Shown in pieces: positions 45,179 through 53,979 of a DNA stretch of 64,000 bases (position 1 is the stretch's first letter; each line of letters starts with the position of its first letter). The stretch spans positions 1 to 64,000 of the forward strand of contig JAAFIP010000011.1 of NCBI GenBank assembly GCA_013297865.1. Direction: 5' to 3'. A model generated the notes under the pieces. The model was not told the origin of the DNA, did not search any database, and saw nothing but the letters and a program-made list of their open reading frames with translations. The DNA is from Polaromonas sp. (GTDB lineage: Bacteria; Pseudomonadota; Gammaproteobacteria; Burkholderiales; Burkholderiaceae_C). The translations under genes and the position numbers were made by a program.

Positions 45179-46387
45179 TTATACGCGCTCGAAAATCCCT
45201 GCTGCGCCTTGCCCCATGCCGACGCACATCGTCACCATGCCGTATTTGAGCTGGTTGCGTTGCAGTGCATGTACGACAGTGGCCGCGCGGATCGCGCCAG
45301 TAGCACCCAGTGGGTGGCCCAGGGCAATCGCGCCGCCCATGGGGTTGACCTTGGCAGGGTTCAGGCCCAGTGTGTTGATGACGGCCAGCGACTGCGCAGC
45401 AAAGGCTTCGTTCAGTTCAAACCAGTCAATATCGTCCTGCTTCAAACCAGCGTATTTCAGCGCAGCAGGAATCGCCTCGATCGGGCCGATACCCATGATG
45501 TGCGGGGGCACACCGCGGCTGGCGTAGCTGCTGAATTTGGCCAGCGGCTTGAGGTTGAAGCGCTTGAGCGCGGCCTCGCTGACCAGAATCAACGCACCCG
45601 CGCCGTCCGATGTCTGCGAACTGTTGCCTGCGGTGACCGAGCCGCGTGCAGAGAACACGGCTTTGAGTTTGGCCAGACCTTCCACGGTAGTGTCAGGGCG
45701 TGCGCCTTCGTCCAGATTGACGCTGCGGGTTTGGGTGCTGACTTCGGCGGTGCTCAGGTCCACGCTGCGCTCGGTCACTTCCACGGCCGTCATCTCGTTG
45801 GCGAAGTGGCCTGCTTTCATCGCGGCCAGTGCCTTCATGTGCGAGGCGTAGGCAAACTCGTCCTGCGCCTGTCGGCTGATCTTCCACTGCGTGGCCACTT
45901 TTTCTGCCGTCAGGCCCATGCCGTAGGCGATGCCGTAGTTGTCTACATTGTCCGTGTCAGCAAAAATGCTGGGCGACAGATTGGGCGAGTTGCCCATCAT
46001 CGGCACCATGCTCATGCTCTCAGTGCCTGCGGCAATCATCACATCGGCCTCGCCCACGCGGATGCGGTCGGCGGCCATCTGCACGGCGCTGATGCCTGAG
46101 GCACAAAAACGGTTGACGGTGATGCCGCCCACGCTCTTGGGCAAGCCTGCCAGTACCGCGCCCACGCGGGCGACGTTCAGGCCCTGTTGCGCTTCGGGAA
46201 TGGCGCAACCGCAGATCACGTCTTCAATCGTTGCCGGGTCCAGGCCAGGCACTTGCGCCAGCGCGCTGCGCAGCACGGCTGCCAGCAGATCATCCGGGCG
46301 CGTGTTGCGGAAAAAGCCTTTGTGCGAGCGGCCGATGGGCGTGCGCGTAGCGGCAACGATATAGGCTTCTTGAACTTGTTGGGCCAT
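45179..46387 (-). CDS. Acetyl-CoA acyltransferase (3-ketoacyl-CoA thiolase)
   Basis: A 402-residue thiolase for the last step of beta-oxidation. Active-site residues: nucleophile Cys in VNRFCASGISAVQ, His in GGAIALGHPLGATGA, and the second Cys in TMCVGMGQGAAG. It resembles FadA/FadI and would pair with the FadB-like multifunctional enzyme upstream in the operon. AAGGA lies about 8 bases before the ATG. Confidence 0.95.
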   Translation of the reverse strand: MAQQVQEAYIVAATRTPIGRSHKGFFRNTRPDDLLAAVLRSALAQVPGLDPATIEDVICGCAIPEAQQGLNVARVGAVLAGLPKSVGGITVNRFCASGISAVQMAADRIRVGEADVMIAAGTESMSMVPMMGNSPNLSPSIFADTDNVDNYGIAYGMGLTAEKVATQWKISRQAQDEFAYASHMKALAAMKAGHFANEMTAVEVTERSVDLSTAEVSTQTRSVNLDEGARPDTTVEGLAKLKAVFSARGSVTAGNSSQTSDGAGALILVSEAALKRFNLKPLAKFSSYASRGVPPHIMGIGPIEAIPAALKYAGLKQDDIDWFELNEAFAAQSLAVINTLGLNPAKVNPMGGAIALGHPLGATGAIRAATVVHALQRNQLKYGMVTMCVGMGQGAAGIFERV

Positions 46388-46440
46388 GGTGGTATTCCTT
46401 TAAACCTGGTGAGGGGTTTTGTTTAACTTGATCAATGAAT

Positions 46441-46968
46441 TTATGCCGCGCTGGGGGCGGCAACTTTGGCAGGGCGCTTGGAGGGAATCCAGGCCCAGAT
46501 AAATTCGCATTCGACAGGCTGGTTGCCTGATTCATCAGTAACCACGACAGCGACCGTAACTTCGCCCTTGTCAGTGCTGTGTATCAAGGCGCGCTGCTCA
46601 GGGGTCAGCGTGGCCACGGCGCGCATGGCACCCATGCCGCGCTTTTTGAACTGCACCCGCATGTCTTTGACCACAGGCACGCAATCGTCACGCACATTCA
46701 TGCCCATCACCATGCCGGTCGCGGTTTCGGCAGCCAATGTGGTGGCCACGGCGTGCACGCCTTCGATATGGTTTTGCACCTTGCGGCGATTGGCCACGGA
46801 GATGACGACTTGCTCAGGCGACATGACTTCATAGTGCAGCTTGGAGGTGCCGGTGTAGGGCACGGCACGTCCCAGCAGCACGGACTGGAACCAGGGGCGA
46901 AAGTACGCGGGTACTTCGTTCAGTCGGCTCAGCTGGCGTTGCAGGCGGTTGGGGGGTGTAGTTTGCAT
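46441..46968 (-). CDS. DUF4442 hotdog-fold protein
   Basis: A 175-residue protein of the DUF4442 family, a hotdog fold related to thioesterases. Landmarks are YFRPWFQSVLLGRAVPYTGTS-like N-terminal segment, NHIEGVHAVATTLAAETATG in the position of the hotdog central helix, and a C-terminal VECEFIWAWIPSKRP. Sandwiched between thiolase and the FadB-like gene, it is likely an acyl-CoA thioesterase or binding protein. ATG 46968 is preferred over a start 12 codons upstream. Confidence 0.83.
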   Translation of the reverse strand: MQTTPPNRLQRQLSRLNEVPAYFRPWFQSVLLGRAVPYTGTSKLHYEVMSPEQVVISVANRRKVQNHIEGVHAVATTLAAETATGMVMGMNVRDDCVPVVKDMRVQFKKRGMGAMRAVATLTPEQRALIHSTDKGEVTVAVVVTDESGNQPVECEFIWAWIPSKRPAKVAAPSAA

Positions 46969-47046
46969 GGGGAATGGGGAGCTGATCAGTTGAGGACAGA
47001 GCAACGGGGCGCTGCGCGCTGGCCGTTGGTCTGTCCCGCAAGGTTA

Positions 47047-49482
47047 TTAGTTTCTCACCGGCTTGCCCGTAGACAGCATGCCCATGATGCGCTCCTGCGT
47101 TTTGGCCATGGTCAGCAGGCTGGTGAAGGCCTGGCGCTCCAGGGTCATCAGGTAGTCTTCGGTCACCAGGGTACCTGCTTCGACGTCACCACCACAGACC
47201 ACATGGGCAATCAGGGTGGCGATATGGAAGTCATGCTGGCTGATGAAGCCGCCGTCGCGCATGTTGATCAGCGAGCCGGTGATGGTGGCCTTGCCATTGC
47301 GGCCAGCGACCGGGAACATGCGCCGGGATGGCGCGCGGTAGCCCGAAGCGGCCATGGCCTTGGCTTCGTTGATGGCGACAAACAGCAGCTCATCCTTGTT
47401 CGGCACAATCGGGTCGCTCCACAGCAGGTAGCCCAGCTTGCGTGACTCAATGGCACTGGTTCCTACCTTCGCCATGGCGGCATTGGTAAAGCCTTCGGTA
47501 ATGAAGGGCAGCAGGTCTTTGCTATTGCTGCTCGCCATGTTCTCTGCAGCGCGGCGTGCAATATAGGTCAGGCCACCGGCACCGGGCACCAACCCCACGC
47601 CGACTTCCACCAGACCGATATAGCTTTCCATGGCCACGGCGCGCTTGGCGCTGTAGACCGCCAGCTCGCAGCCACCGCCCAGTGCCAGGCCGCGTACTGC
47701 GCTGACCACGGGCACATTGGCATAGCGCAGGCGCAGCATGACGCGCTGCACTTCAGCCATCGCTTCGTTAAGCAGGTTGACGCCACCGCTCATGAAGGCG
47801 GGCAACATGCCCTGCAGGTCGGCACCGGCGCAAAACGGCTCGTCACCCGACCAGATCACCACACCCTGGTAGTCGACTTCGGCCAGCTCCACGGCTTTTT
47901 CCAGGCCGGCCATCACGTCCATGCTGATGACATGCATTTTGGTTTTGATGCTGGCGATCACCACGCCCGTGCCAGACGGGCGCTTGTCATCACCATCGAG
48001 TGTCCACAGGCGGATGGCGGCGTCTTCAAAGAGAGTCTTGCCAGCGGTCTCAAAGGCGGTTGCACCAATGCCCTGTGCAAAGCCCGACACGTTCTCGGGA
48101 AAGTGCTGGCGCTGGTACACGGGCAGGTTGTGGCGGGGCACGAATTTTTGGGTAGCAGGGTTCCACGAGCCTGCGGCAGTGTGCACACCGCCTGCGTCAG
48201 CCACCGGGCCTTTGAACACCCAATCTGGCAAAGGCGCTTTGCACAGTGCTTTGCCAGCGTCGATGTCTTCCTTGACCATCTGGGCTACTTCGAGCCAACC
48301 GGCTTCTTGCCAGAGCTCAAACGGGCCTTGCTTGAGGCCAAAGCCCCAGCGCATGGCCAAATCCACGTCGCGGGCCGTCTCGGCGATGCTTTGCAGATGG
48401 ATGGCCGCGTAATGGAAGCCGTCGCGCAGGACGGCCCACAGAAACTGGCCTTGCTTGCCCTCGCTGGCACGCAGCAGTTTCAGGCGCTCAGCCGCTGGCT
48501 TTTTGAGCATGCGGGCATAGACCTCGTCAGATTTCTCGCCTGCTGGGACGTAGTCTTTTTTGTCTGCATCAAAACGCAGGATATCGCGGCCCACCTTTTT
48601 GAAAAAGCCTGCTTTGGCTTTCTGGCCCAAGGCGCCCGCATCCATCAAGGTCTTGAGTACGGCAGGGGTGCCGAAGTTGCCATAGAACGGGTCAGTGCTT
48701 TCGCTGAGATTGTCCTGCAGGGTCTTGATGACGTGGAACATCACGTCCAGGCCCACCACGTCGGCGGTGCGGAAGGTGCCGCTGCTGGCGCGGCCCAGTT
48801 TCTTGCCCGTGAGGTCATCGACCACGTCGTAGCTCAGGCCAAAGTTCTCGGCCTGCTTCATCACGCCCAGCATGCCGGCAATGCCCACGCGGTTGGCGAT
48901 GAAGTTGGGGGTGTCTTTGGCGCGCACCACGCCTTTGCCCACCGCAGTGGTCACAAATGCTTCCAGCTGGTCAAGCACCACCGGCTGCGTGGTGGGGGTG
49001 TTGATCAGCTCCACCAGGTACATGTAGCGGGGTGGGTTGAAAAAGTGGATGCCGCAAAAACGCGGCTTGATGTTCTCGGGCAGAGCCTCCGACAGTTTGG
49101 TGATCGACAGGCCCGAGGTGTTGGACGCGACAATGGCGTTTTCGCTGACAAAGGGCGCGATCTTTTTGTACAGGTCCAGCTTCCAGTCCATGCGCTCGGC
49201 GATCGCCTCAATGATGAGGTCGCAATCACGCAGCAATTCCAGGTGCTCGTCATAGTTGGCTTGCTCAATCAGCGCAGCATCTTCGGCCACACCCAATGGC
49301 GATGGCTTGAGCTTTTTCAGGCCCTCTACCGCCTTGGTGACGATGCCATTCTTGGGGCCCTCTTTGGCGGCCAGATCGAACAGCACTACGGGCACCTTGA
49401 CGTTGACCAGATGCGCGGCGATTTGCGCACCCATCACGCCTGCGCCCAGCACGGCGACTTTTTTGACTTGGAATTTAGACAT
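47047..49482 (-). CDS. Multifunctional 3-hydroxyacyl-CoA dehydrogenase/enoyl-CoA hydratase (FadN-like)
   Basis: An 811-residue beta-oxidation enzyme. The N-terminal NAD domain (GAGVMGAQIAAHLVN) and the 3-hydroxyacyl-CoA dehydrogenase domains occupy about 1-420; a crotonase domain follows at about 500-720 (SGDEPFCAGADLQGM; RGLALGGGCELAVYS; VGLVPGAGG). This dehydrogenase-first order matches FadN of Bacillus rather than FadB of E. coli, where the hydratase comes first. It supplies steps two and three of beta-oxidation. Confidence 0.94.
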   Translation of the reverse strand: MSKFQVKKVAVLGAGVMGAQIAAHLVNVKVPVVLFDLAAKEGPKNGIVTKAVEGLKKLKPSPLGVAEDAALIEQANYDEHLELLRDCDLIIEAIAERMDWKLDLYKKIAPFVSENAIVASNTSGLSITKLSEALPENIKPRFCGIHFFNPPRYMYLVELINTPTTQPVVLDQLEAFVTTAVGKGVVRAKDTPNFIANRVGIAGMLGVMKQAENFGLSYDVVDDLTGKKLGRASSGTFRTADVVGLDVMFHVIKTLQDNLSESTDPFYGNFGTPAVLKTLMDAGALGQKAKAGFFKKVGRDILRFDADKKDYVPAGEKSDEVYARMLKKPAAERLKLLRASEGKQGQFLWAVLRDGFHYAAIHLQSIAETARDVDLAMRWGFGLKQGPFELWQEAGWLEVAQMVKEDIDAGKALCKAPLPDWVFKGPVADAGGVHTAAGSWNPATQKFVPRHNLPVYQRQHFPENVSGFAQGIGATAFETAGKTLFEDAAIRLWTLDGDDKRPSGTGVVIASIKTKMHVISMDVMAGLEKAVELAEVDYQGVVIWSGDEPFCAGADLQGMLPAFMSGGVNLLNEAMAEVQRVMLRLRYANVPVVSAVRGLALGGGCELAVYSAKRAVAMESYIGLVEVGVGLVPGAGGLTYIARRAAENMASSNSKDLLPFITEGFTNAAMAKVGTSAIESRKLGYLLWSDPIVPNKDELLFVAINEAKAMAASGYRAPSRRMFPVAGRNGKATITGSLINMRDGGFISQHDFHIATLIAHVVCGGDVEAGTLVTEDYLMTLERQAFTSLLTMAKTQERIMGMLSTGKPVRN

Positions 49483-49553
49483 TCAGATTTCTCGATACAG
49501 ACAGTGCGCAGCACTGCGGCGGGCAGCGCTGTGCAAACATAACGGGGGTGGGT

Positions 49554-49997
49554 TTACTCCACACGCACCCAGGTTTGTGTGCGGCCAAAGGGACCAATGC
49601 TGCCGCGCACAGCGAGCTTCTTGCCGCCATCTTCAGGGGTCAGCTTGAGGCTGTATTCCTTGCCGTTTTCGGGGTCCAGGATCTTGCCGCCAGACCAGAC
49701 GTTGTTCTCGCCGTCTTTTTTGGCGCCGCGGATGATCTCCAGACCCAGAATGGGCTTGCCCTTGCGCGCATCGGTGCACTCTTCGCACACAGCATCGGGC
49801 TTGGCATCCTTGCGCAGGATTTTGCTGACCTTGCCTGAGAGCACACCACCGGCTTCGGTGATGGTGATCTCTGACTTGATCTCCTTGGTCTTGTCATCGA
49901 TGTTGTGCCACTTGCCCACGGGCGTGGTCTGTGCCATGGCCAGTGATGACACCAGCACAGCAGCGGCAAAAATCATGGTGGATTGCAATTTTTTCAT
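49554..49997 (-). CDS. Exported DUF2147 protein
   Basis: A 147-residue periplasmic protein: signal peptide KKLQSTMIFAAAVLVSSLAMA, then a DUF2147 domain (GKWHNIDDKTKEIKS; ILDPENGKEYSLKLTPE; VRGSIGPFGRTQTWVRV). Two cysteines in VCEECTD could bind metal or form a disulfide. Function unknown. It lies inside the fatty-acid operon between the acyl-CoA dehydrogenase and FadN-like genes, as in other Burkholderiales. Confidence 0.87.
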   Translation of the reverse strand: MKKLQSTMIFAAAVLVSSLAMAQTTPVGKWHNIDDKTKEIKSEITITEAGGVLSGKVSKILRKDAKPDAVCEECTDARKGKPILGLEIIRGAKKDGENNVWSGGKILDPENGKEYSLKLTPEDGGKKLAVRGSIGPFGRTQTWVRVE

Positions 49998-50052
49998 ACG
50001 AACTCCATTTAAAAGGGACACACATTACACCTGATCAGGCGCAAGGCGGTTT

Positions 50053-51849
50053 TTACGCGAAGACGGCATCGGTGTCCATCAGCACTTTGCTGCCTGCGCG
50101 CGCTGTGCGCATCAAGGTAGCGGTTTCCGGGAACAATTTGGCGAAATAAAAGCGTGCAGTTTGCAATTTAGCGACATAGAACGGGTCGGTGTTGCCAGCA
50201 GCGATCTGCTGCAGCGCCACCTGCGCCATGCGCGCCCAGAAGTAGCCAAACACCAGATGGCCTGCCACGCGCAGGTAGTCCACGGCAGCAGCGCCCACCT
50301 CGTCAGGGTTCTGGAAGCCCTTGAAGCCCAGCTCGGTGGTGAACTTGGTCATCTGGTCGCCCAACATGGCCAGCGGGTTGATGAACTCGGCCATTTTTTC
50401 GTTGACGCCTTCTTCTTCCACCAGGCGGCCAATCAGCTTGCCAAACTTGGCCAGCGTGGCGCCGTTGTTGCCCAGCACCTTGCGGCCCAGCAAGTCCAGC
50501 GACTGGATGGTGTTGGTGCCTTCATAGATCATATTGATGCGGTTGTCGCGCACATACTGCTCCATGCCCCATTCCTTGATGAAGCCGTGGCCGCCGAACA
50601 CTTGCATGCACATATTGGTGGCGATGTGGCCGTTGTCGGTGAGGAAGGCCTTGACGATGGGGGTCAGCAGCGAGAGCATCTCGCCGCTGTCCTTGCGCAC
50701 CTTTTCATCAGGATGGTTGTGCTCTTTGTCCAACAGCACGGAGGAGTAAATCGCCAGCGCGCGGCCGCCTTCGGCATAGGCTTTGGCGGTCAGCAGCATC
50801 TTGCGCACATCGGGGTGCACGATGATCGGGTCGGCTGCCTGGTCTTTGGCTTTGGGGCCCGACAGCGAGCGCATCTGGATGCGGTCCTTGGCATAGGCCA
50901 GCGCGTTCTGGTAGGCCACTTCGGTCAGGCCCAGCGACTGGTTGCCCACGCCCAGGCGGGCGGCGTTCATCATCACAAACATGCCCTGCATGCCCTTGTT
51001 GGGCTGGCCCACCATGGTGCCGATGGCGCCGTCCAGCACCATCTGGGCGGTGGAGTTGCCGTGGATGCCCATCTTGTGCTCCAGGCCGCCGCAGTAAATG
51101 CCGTTGCGCGCGCCCAGCGAGCCGTCCTTGTTGACCAGAAACTTCGGCACGATAAACAGGCTGACGCCCTTGATGCCGGGGGGCGCATCGGTCAAGCGGG
51201 CCAGCACCAGGTGAATGATGTTGCCGGCCATGTCGTGTTCACCGGCGCTGATGAAGATTTTGTTGCCGGTGATTTTGTAGGTGCCGTCAGGCAGGGCCTC
51301 GGCCTTGGTGCGCATCAGGCCCAGGTCGGTGCCGCAGTGTGGCTCGGTCAGGCACATGGTGCCAGTCCATTCGCCACTGGTCATTTTGTGCAGGTAGGTC
51401 TGCTTTTGTTCGTCGGTGCCATGCTCGTGCAGGGCTGCATGCGCGCCGTGCGTGAGGCCGGGGTACATGGTCCAGGCCTGGTTGGCGCTGTTGAGCATTT
51501 CGTAGAAGCACTGGTTGACCACCAGCGGCAGGCCCTGGCCGCCAAACTCGGGGTCGCCACTGAGCGCAGGCCAGCCGCCTTCGACGTATTTGGCATAGGC
51601 TTCCTTGAAGCCTTTGGGCGTCGTCACGGCGTGGGTGGTTTTGTCCAGCGTGCAGCCTTCCTGATCACCGCTGATGTTCAGCGGAAAGGCCACGTCCGTG
51701 GCAAACTTGCCGGCTTCTTCGAGCACGGCGTTGATCGTGTCGATATCTGCATCGGCATATTTGGGAATGGCCTTGAACTCGTCAGTGACCTTGAGCACTT
51801 CGTTCATGACAAACTGCATGTCACGCAGGGGTGGGTTGTAGACTGGCAT
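50053..51849 (-). CDS. Acyl-CoA dehydrogenase (FadE-type, long form)
   Basis: A 598-residue flavoenzyme for the first step of beta-oxidation. It has an extra N-terminal segment with MPVYNPPLRDMQFVMNEVL, the FAD/acyl region TGTMCLTEPHCGTDLGLM, QVFGGHGFIKEWGMEQYVRD, and the catalytic-base motif MIYEGTNTIQ. A C-terminal domain of about 130 residues beyond the usual enzyme marks the AcdB/FadE5-like long group. First structural gene after the TetR regulator, 32 bp downstream. Confidence 0.95.
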   Translation of the reverse strand: MPVYNPPLRDMQFVMNEVLKVTDEFKAIPKYADADIDTINAVLEEAGKFATDVAFPLNISGDQEGCTLDKTTHAVTTPKGFKEAYAKYVEGGWPALSGDPEFGGQGLPLVVNQCFYEMLNSANQAWTMYPGLTHGAHAALHEHGTDEQKQTYLHKMTSGEWTGTMCLTEPHCGTDLGLMRTKAEALPDGTYKITGNKIFISAGEHDMAGNIIHLVLARLTDAPPGIKGVSLFIVPKFLVNKDGSLGARNGIYCGGLEHKMGIHGNSTAQMVLDGAIGTMVGQPNKGMQGMFVMMNAARLGVGNQSLGLTEVAYQNALAYAKDRIQMRSLSGPKAKDQAADPIIVHPDVRKMLLTAKAYAEGGRALAIYSSVLLDKEHNHPDEKVRKDSGEMLSLLTPIVKAFLTDNGHIATNMCMQVFGGHGFIKEWGMEQYVRDNRINMIYEGTNTIQSLDLLGRKVLGNNGATLAKFGKLIGRLVEEEGVNEKMAEFINPLAMLGDQMTKFTTELGFKGFQNPDEVGAAAVDYLRVAGHLVFGYFWARMAQVALQQIAAGNTDPFYVAKLQTARFYFAKLFPETATLMRTARAGSKVLMDTDAVFA

Positions 51850-51881
51850 GGTGGTTTCCCTTCAGATCAAAAAATGGTCAA

Positions 51882-52646
51882 TCAAGATTTGGCTTTTGCT
51901 ACTTTTTTAGTAGCTGCTCCCGCGATATTTGATTGGGTTTGCACCCCATATCGCTGCAAAATGTTCTCAAAGCCCTGCAGCGCGCGCGCTATCGAGCCGG
52001 GGGTTTTCAAAAAGCGTGCTTCGTAGTGCAGCGCCAGGATCAGGCCGTGGATTTCAAACAGGATCTGCTGCGCACTGGCTTGGGCATCCAGATGACCCGC
52101 TTCCTGCGCATGGGTCACTGCCCGGTGCATGGCCGTGAGCCAGGTCTTGACGGACGAGGCGATTGCATCGCGCACCGGGCCGGGCCGGTCGTCAAACTCT
52201 ACGGCGCCGCTGATGTAGATGCAGCCCGAATCAATCTCCACCGAGGTGCGCTTCATCCAGTTGTCAAACAGCGCACGCACCCGGGGCAGGCCGCGCTCTG
52301 CCTGCAGGGCAGGGTAGAACACTTCGTCTTCAAAACGGGTGTGGTACTCGCGCACCACCGAGATCTGCAGCTCCTCGCGCGAGCCAAAATGGGCAAATAC
52401 GCCCGATTTGCTCATCTGCGTCACCTCGGCCAGGGCGCCTATGCTCAGGCCCTCCAGGCCAATCTGCGTGGCCAGGCCCAGGGCGGCGTCCACAATGATG
52501 GCTTTGGTCTGCTGGCCTTTTTGCTGGTTTTTCTGCGGAGCTTTTGCGACAGCCTTCAACTGCGATGCAGACGCAAGTTGCCCCGAGCCAGACGCGGTAC
52601 GCGACGTGGCTTTGGCAGCAGGCTTGAGCACAGAGTTATCAGACAT
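51882..52646 (-). CDS. TetR/AcrR-family regulator of the fatty-acid operon
   Basis: A 254-residue TetR regulator. A basic, Ala/Lys/Gln-rich N-terminal tail of about 45 residues precedes the helix-turn-helix (IGALAEVTQMSKSGVFAHFGSREELQ). The ligand domain runs to about residue 235. The last 18 residues derive from an in-frame copy of the dispersed 42-bp repeat. A palindromic operator lies just upstream of the gene, so autoregulation together with the beta-oxidation genes is likely; acyl-CoAs are the expected inducers by analogy with other TetR-type fatty-acid regulators. Confidence 0.92.
   Translation of the reverse strand: MSDNSVLKPAAKATSRTASGSGQLASASQLKAVAKAPQKNQQKGQQTKAIIVDAALGLATQIGLEGLSIGALAEVTQMSKSGVFAHFGSREELQISVVREYHTRFEDEVFYPALQAERGLPRVRALFDNWMKRTSVEIDSGCIYISGAVEFDDRPGPVRDAIASSVKTWLTAMHRAVTHAQEAGHLDAQASAQQILFEIHGLILALHYEARFLKTPGSIARALQGFENILQRYGVQTQSNIAGAATKKVAKAKS
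51898..51938 (-). repeat. Dispersed 42-bp hairpin repeat, copy G, inside the TetR gene
   Basis: In-frame copy encoding NIAGAATKKVA at residues about 239-249. AATATCGCGGGAGCAGCTAC is followed by TAAAAAA and GTAGC: the stem end has C-G instead of the usual T-A, a compensatory pair. The TAG seen in intergenic copies is TCA here. Confidence 0.92.
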
Positions 52647-52666
52647 GGTGGCGACTAGACATTAGA

Positions 52667-52686
52667 AATAGAACGATCGTGCTATT
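52667..52686. promoter_or_regulatory. Palindromic operator upstream of the TetR gene
   Basis: AATAGAACGATCGTGCTATT is a 20-bp palindrome with a single mismatched pair, 20 bp upstream of the TetR start codon. ACGATCGT-centred palindromes of this size are typical TetR-family sites. It probably controls the operon that starts with the regulator. Confidence 0.7.
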
Positions 52687-52823
52687 TTGCAGGATTTTGA
52701 TGAACCTTGCATGACGGCAGGGGTTTCTAGAGGTAAATAACTAGCGAGAGGGTGGGCAAACCCTTGTGTCAGGCGTTTCCCAAGGCCCCTTTTTGGGGCG
52801 TTTTATAGGTCAAATCGGCTGCC

Positions 52824-52865
52824 AGGCCAATAGAATATCGCGGGAGCAGCTATATAAATAATAGC
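52824..52865 (+). repeat. Dispersed 42-bp hairpin repeat, copy H
   Basis: Intact intergenic copy: GGCCAATAG, AATATCGCGGGAGCAGCTAT, ATAAATA loop, ATAGC. It ends five bases before the stop of the DUF2817 gene. Confidence 0.92.
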
Positions 52866-52869
52866 GAAA

Positions 52870-53979
52870 TCAGTTACAAAGTCCTGCTACAGCCTGAAAC
52901 ATGGCCTGTCTGGCCTGGGACACGATCATGCCCTTCCAGTCGTCTGCATCGCAGTAGAAGGCGTCCATGACCTGCTGTTTGATCTGCGCATACTGGCGCG
53001 TGCTGGCCTGTGGGTGCAGATGCAGCCAGTGGTCGGCGCGCAGGGCGGTAATGACGTCGTTAACGGGCTGGGTGCCATATTCCATGGCGATGGCGGTGTA
53101 CTCGGCCTGGGGGCATTCTTCGTAGACGGATTGCCACATCATGCCGGTCAGAAAGGCTGAGGCCGACGAGCCGTCGTAGATGCTGGTAACCCGGGTTTCG
53201 CCGCTGGGATTGCCTGCGTTGCCCCACCAGGCCTGCGCGCGCGCATAGGCGGCCTGGTCATCGCGGCAGGCAAAGATGCGCTCGCCCAGGCCGCGCGGGC
53301 CCAGGCCGGTGTGCAGGTCGATCCAGGCCAGTTTGCTGCAGCGTGCGGCATAGCGGCGCAAGACGCTGCGCACGGTGGTGTTGCTCCAGGTGGGCGCTAT
53401 ACCGCCATAAAACAGGCCATCAGGGTGGGTGTGCTGGCCGCGCGTGACGGCGTTTTGCAGGGCCTTTTCGCCATGCGTGGCCACAAATGCTGTGACAGCA
53501 GCGACATTGTCGGCATCGGGCGGCCACTGCGCAGGCAGCAGCAGGGGATGCAGCTCGGAGTAGGCGGCGTTGGCCGGCAAGGGCTGGCTGAAATCCTGAA
53601 AGTTGCGGTTGAGGTCGACGTTTTCGTGCGTCACGCGCCGTTGCCAGGAGAAACCGTGGGGGTTGAGGGCGTGGATGTAGAGCACAGCCACACCCGCAGC
53701 ATGCGCCTTGCTGCGCCACTCGTCATCATGCAGCGCAAACACCTGCACACCGCTGCCGCAATAGCCCTCCACCCCGTGGCAGGCGCTGCTGACGATCAGC
53801 AGCTCTTGGGCATCGGGCTTGCCGTCCAGCGCCACGTCCATGGCCAGGGTCTCGCCGTCGCGCCCCGCCAGGGGGTGGTTGAAAGACTCCACGCTAAGGC
53901 TGCGTGCAGCTGCGGCTTCGAGAAACTTCACGCGCGCCTGCGCGTAGCTGCTGCTGAAAGCCTGCACGACTCCGATCAT
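52870..53979 (-). CDS. M14-type metallopeptidase-like protein (DUF2817)
   Basis: A 369-residue protein of the DUF2817 family, which has a zinc carboxypeptidase-like fold. Likely zinc ligands are His in SSACHGVEGYCGS with Glu, and His in WIDLHTGLGPRG; NRNFQDF matches the substrate Arg/Asn motif of M14 enzymes. It overlaps the upstream M20 hydrolase by four bases, so both probably process the same N-acyl amino acid or peptide substrate. Confidence 0.86.
   Translation of the reverse strand: MIGVVQAFSSSYAQARVKFLEAAAARSLSVESFNHPLAGRDGETLAMDVALDGKPDAQELLIVSSACHGVEGYCGSGVQVFALHDDEWRSKAHAAGVAVLYIHALNPHGFSWQRRVTHENVDLNRNFQDFSQPLPANAAYSELHPLLLPAQWPPDADNVAAVTAFVATHGEKALQNAVTRGQHTHPDGLFYGGIAPTWSNTTVRSVLRRYAARCSKLAWIDLHTGLGPRGLGERIFACRDDQAAYARAQAWWGNAGNPSGETRVTSIYDGSSASAFLTGMMWQSVYEECPQAEYTAIAMEYGTQPVNDVITALRADHWLHLHPQASTRQYAQIKQQVMDAFYCDADDWKGMIVSQARQAMFQAVAGLCN

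Noticed and set aside
47932-49542. Plus-strand frame of 536 codons
   Set aside because: Antisense shadow of the FadN-like gene with no domain features.
50161-52026. Long plus-strand frame of 621 codons
   Set aside because: Antisense to the acyl-CoA dehydrogenase; His/Gly/Ala-rich composition is typical of a GC-rich shadow frame.
52785-52804. GCCCC-TTTTT-GGGGC hairpin followed by GTTTT
   Set aside because: It looks like a terminator for the plus strand, but no plus-strand gene ends there.
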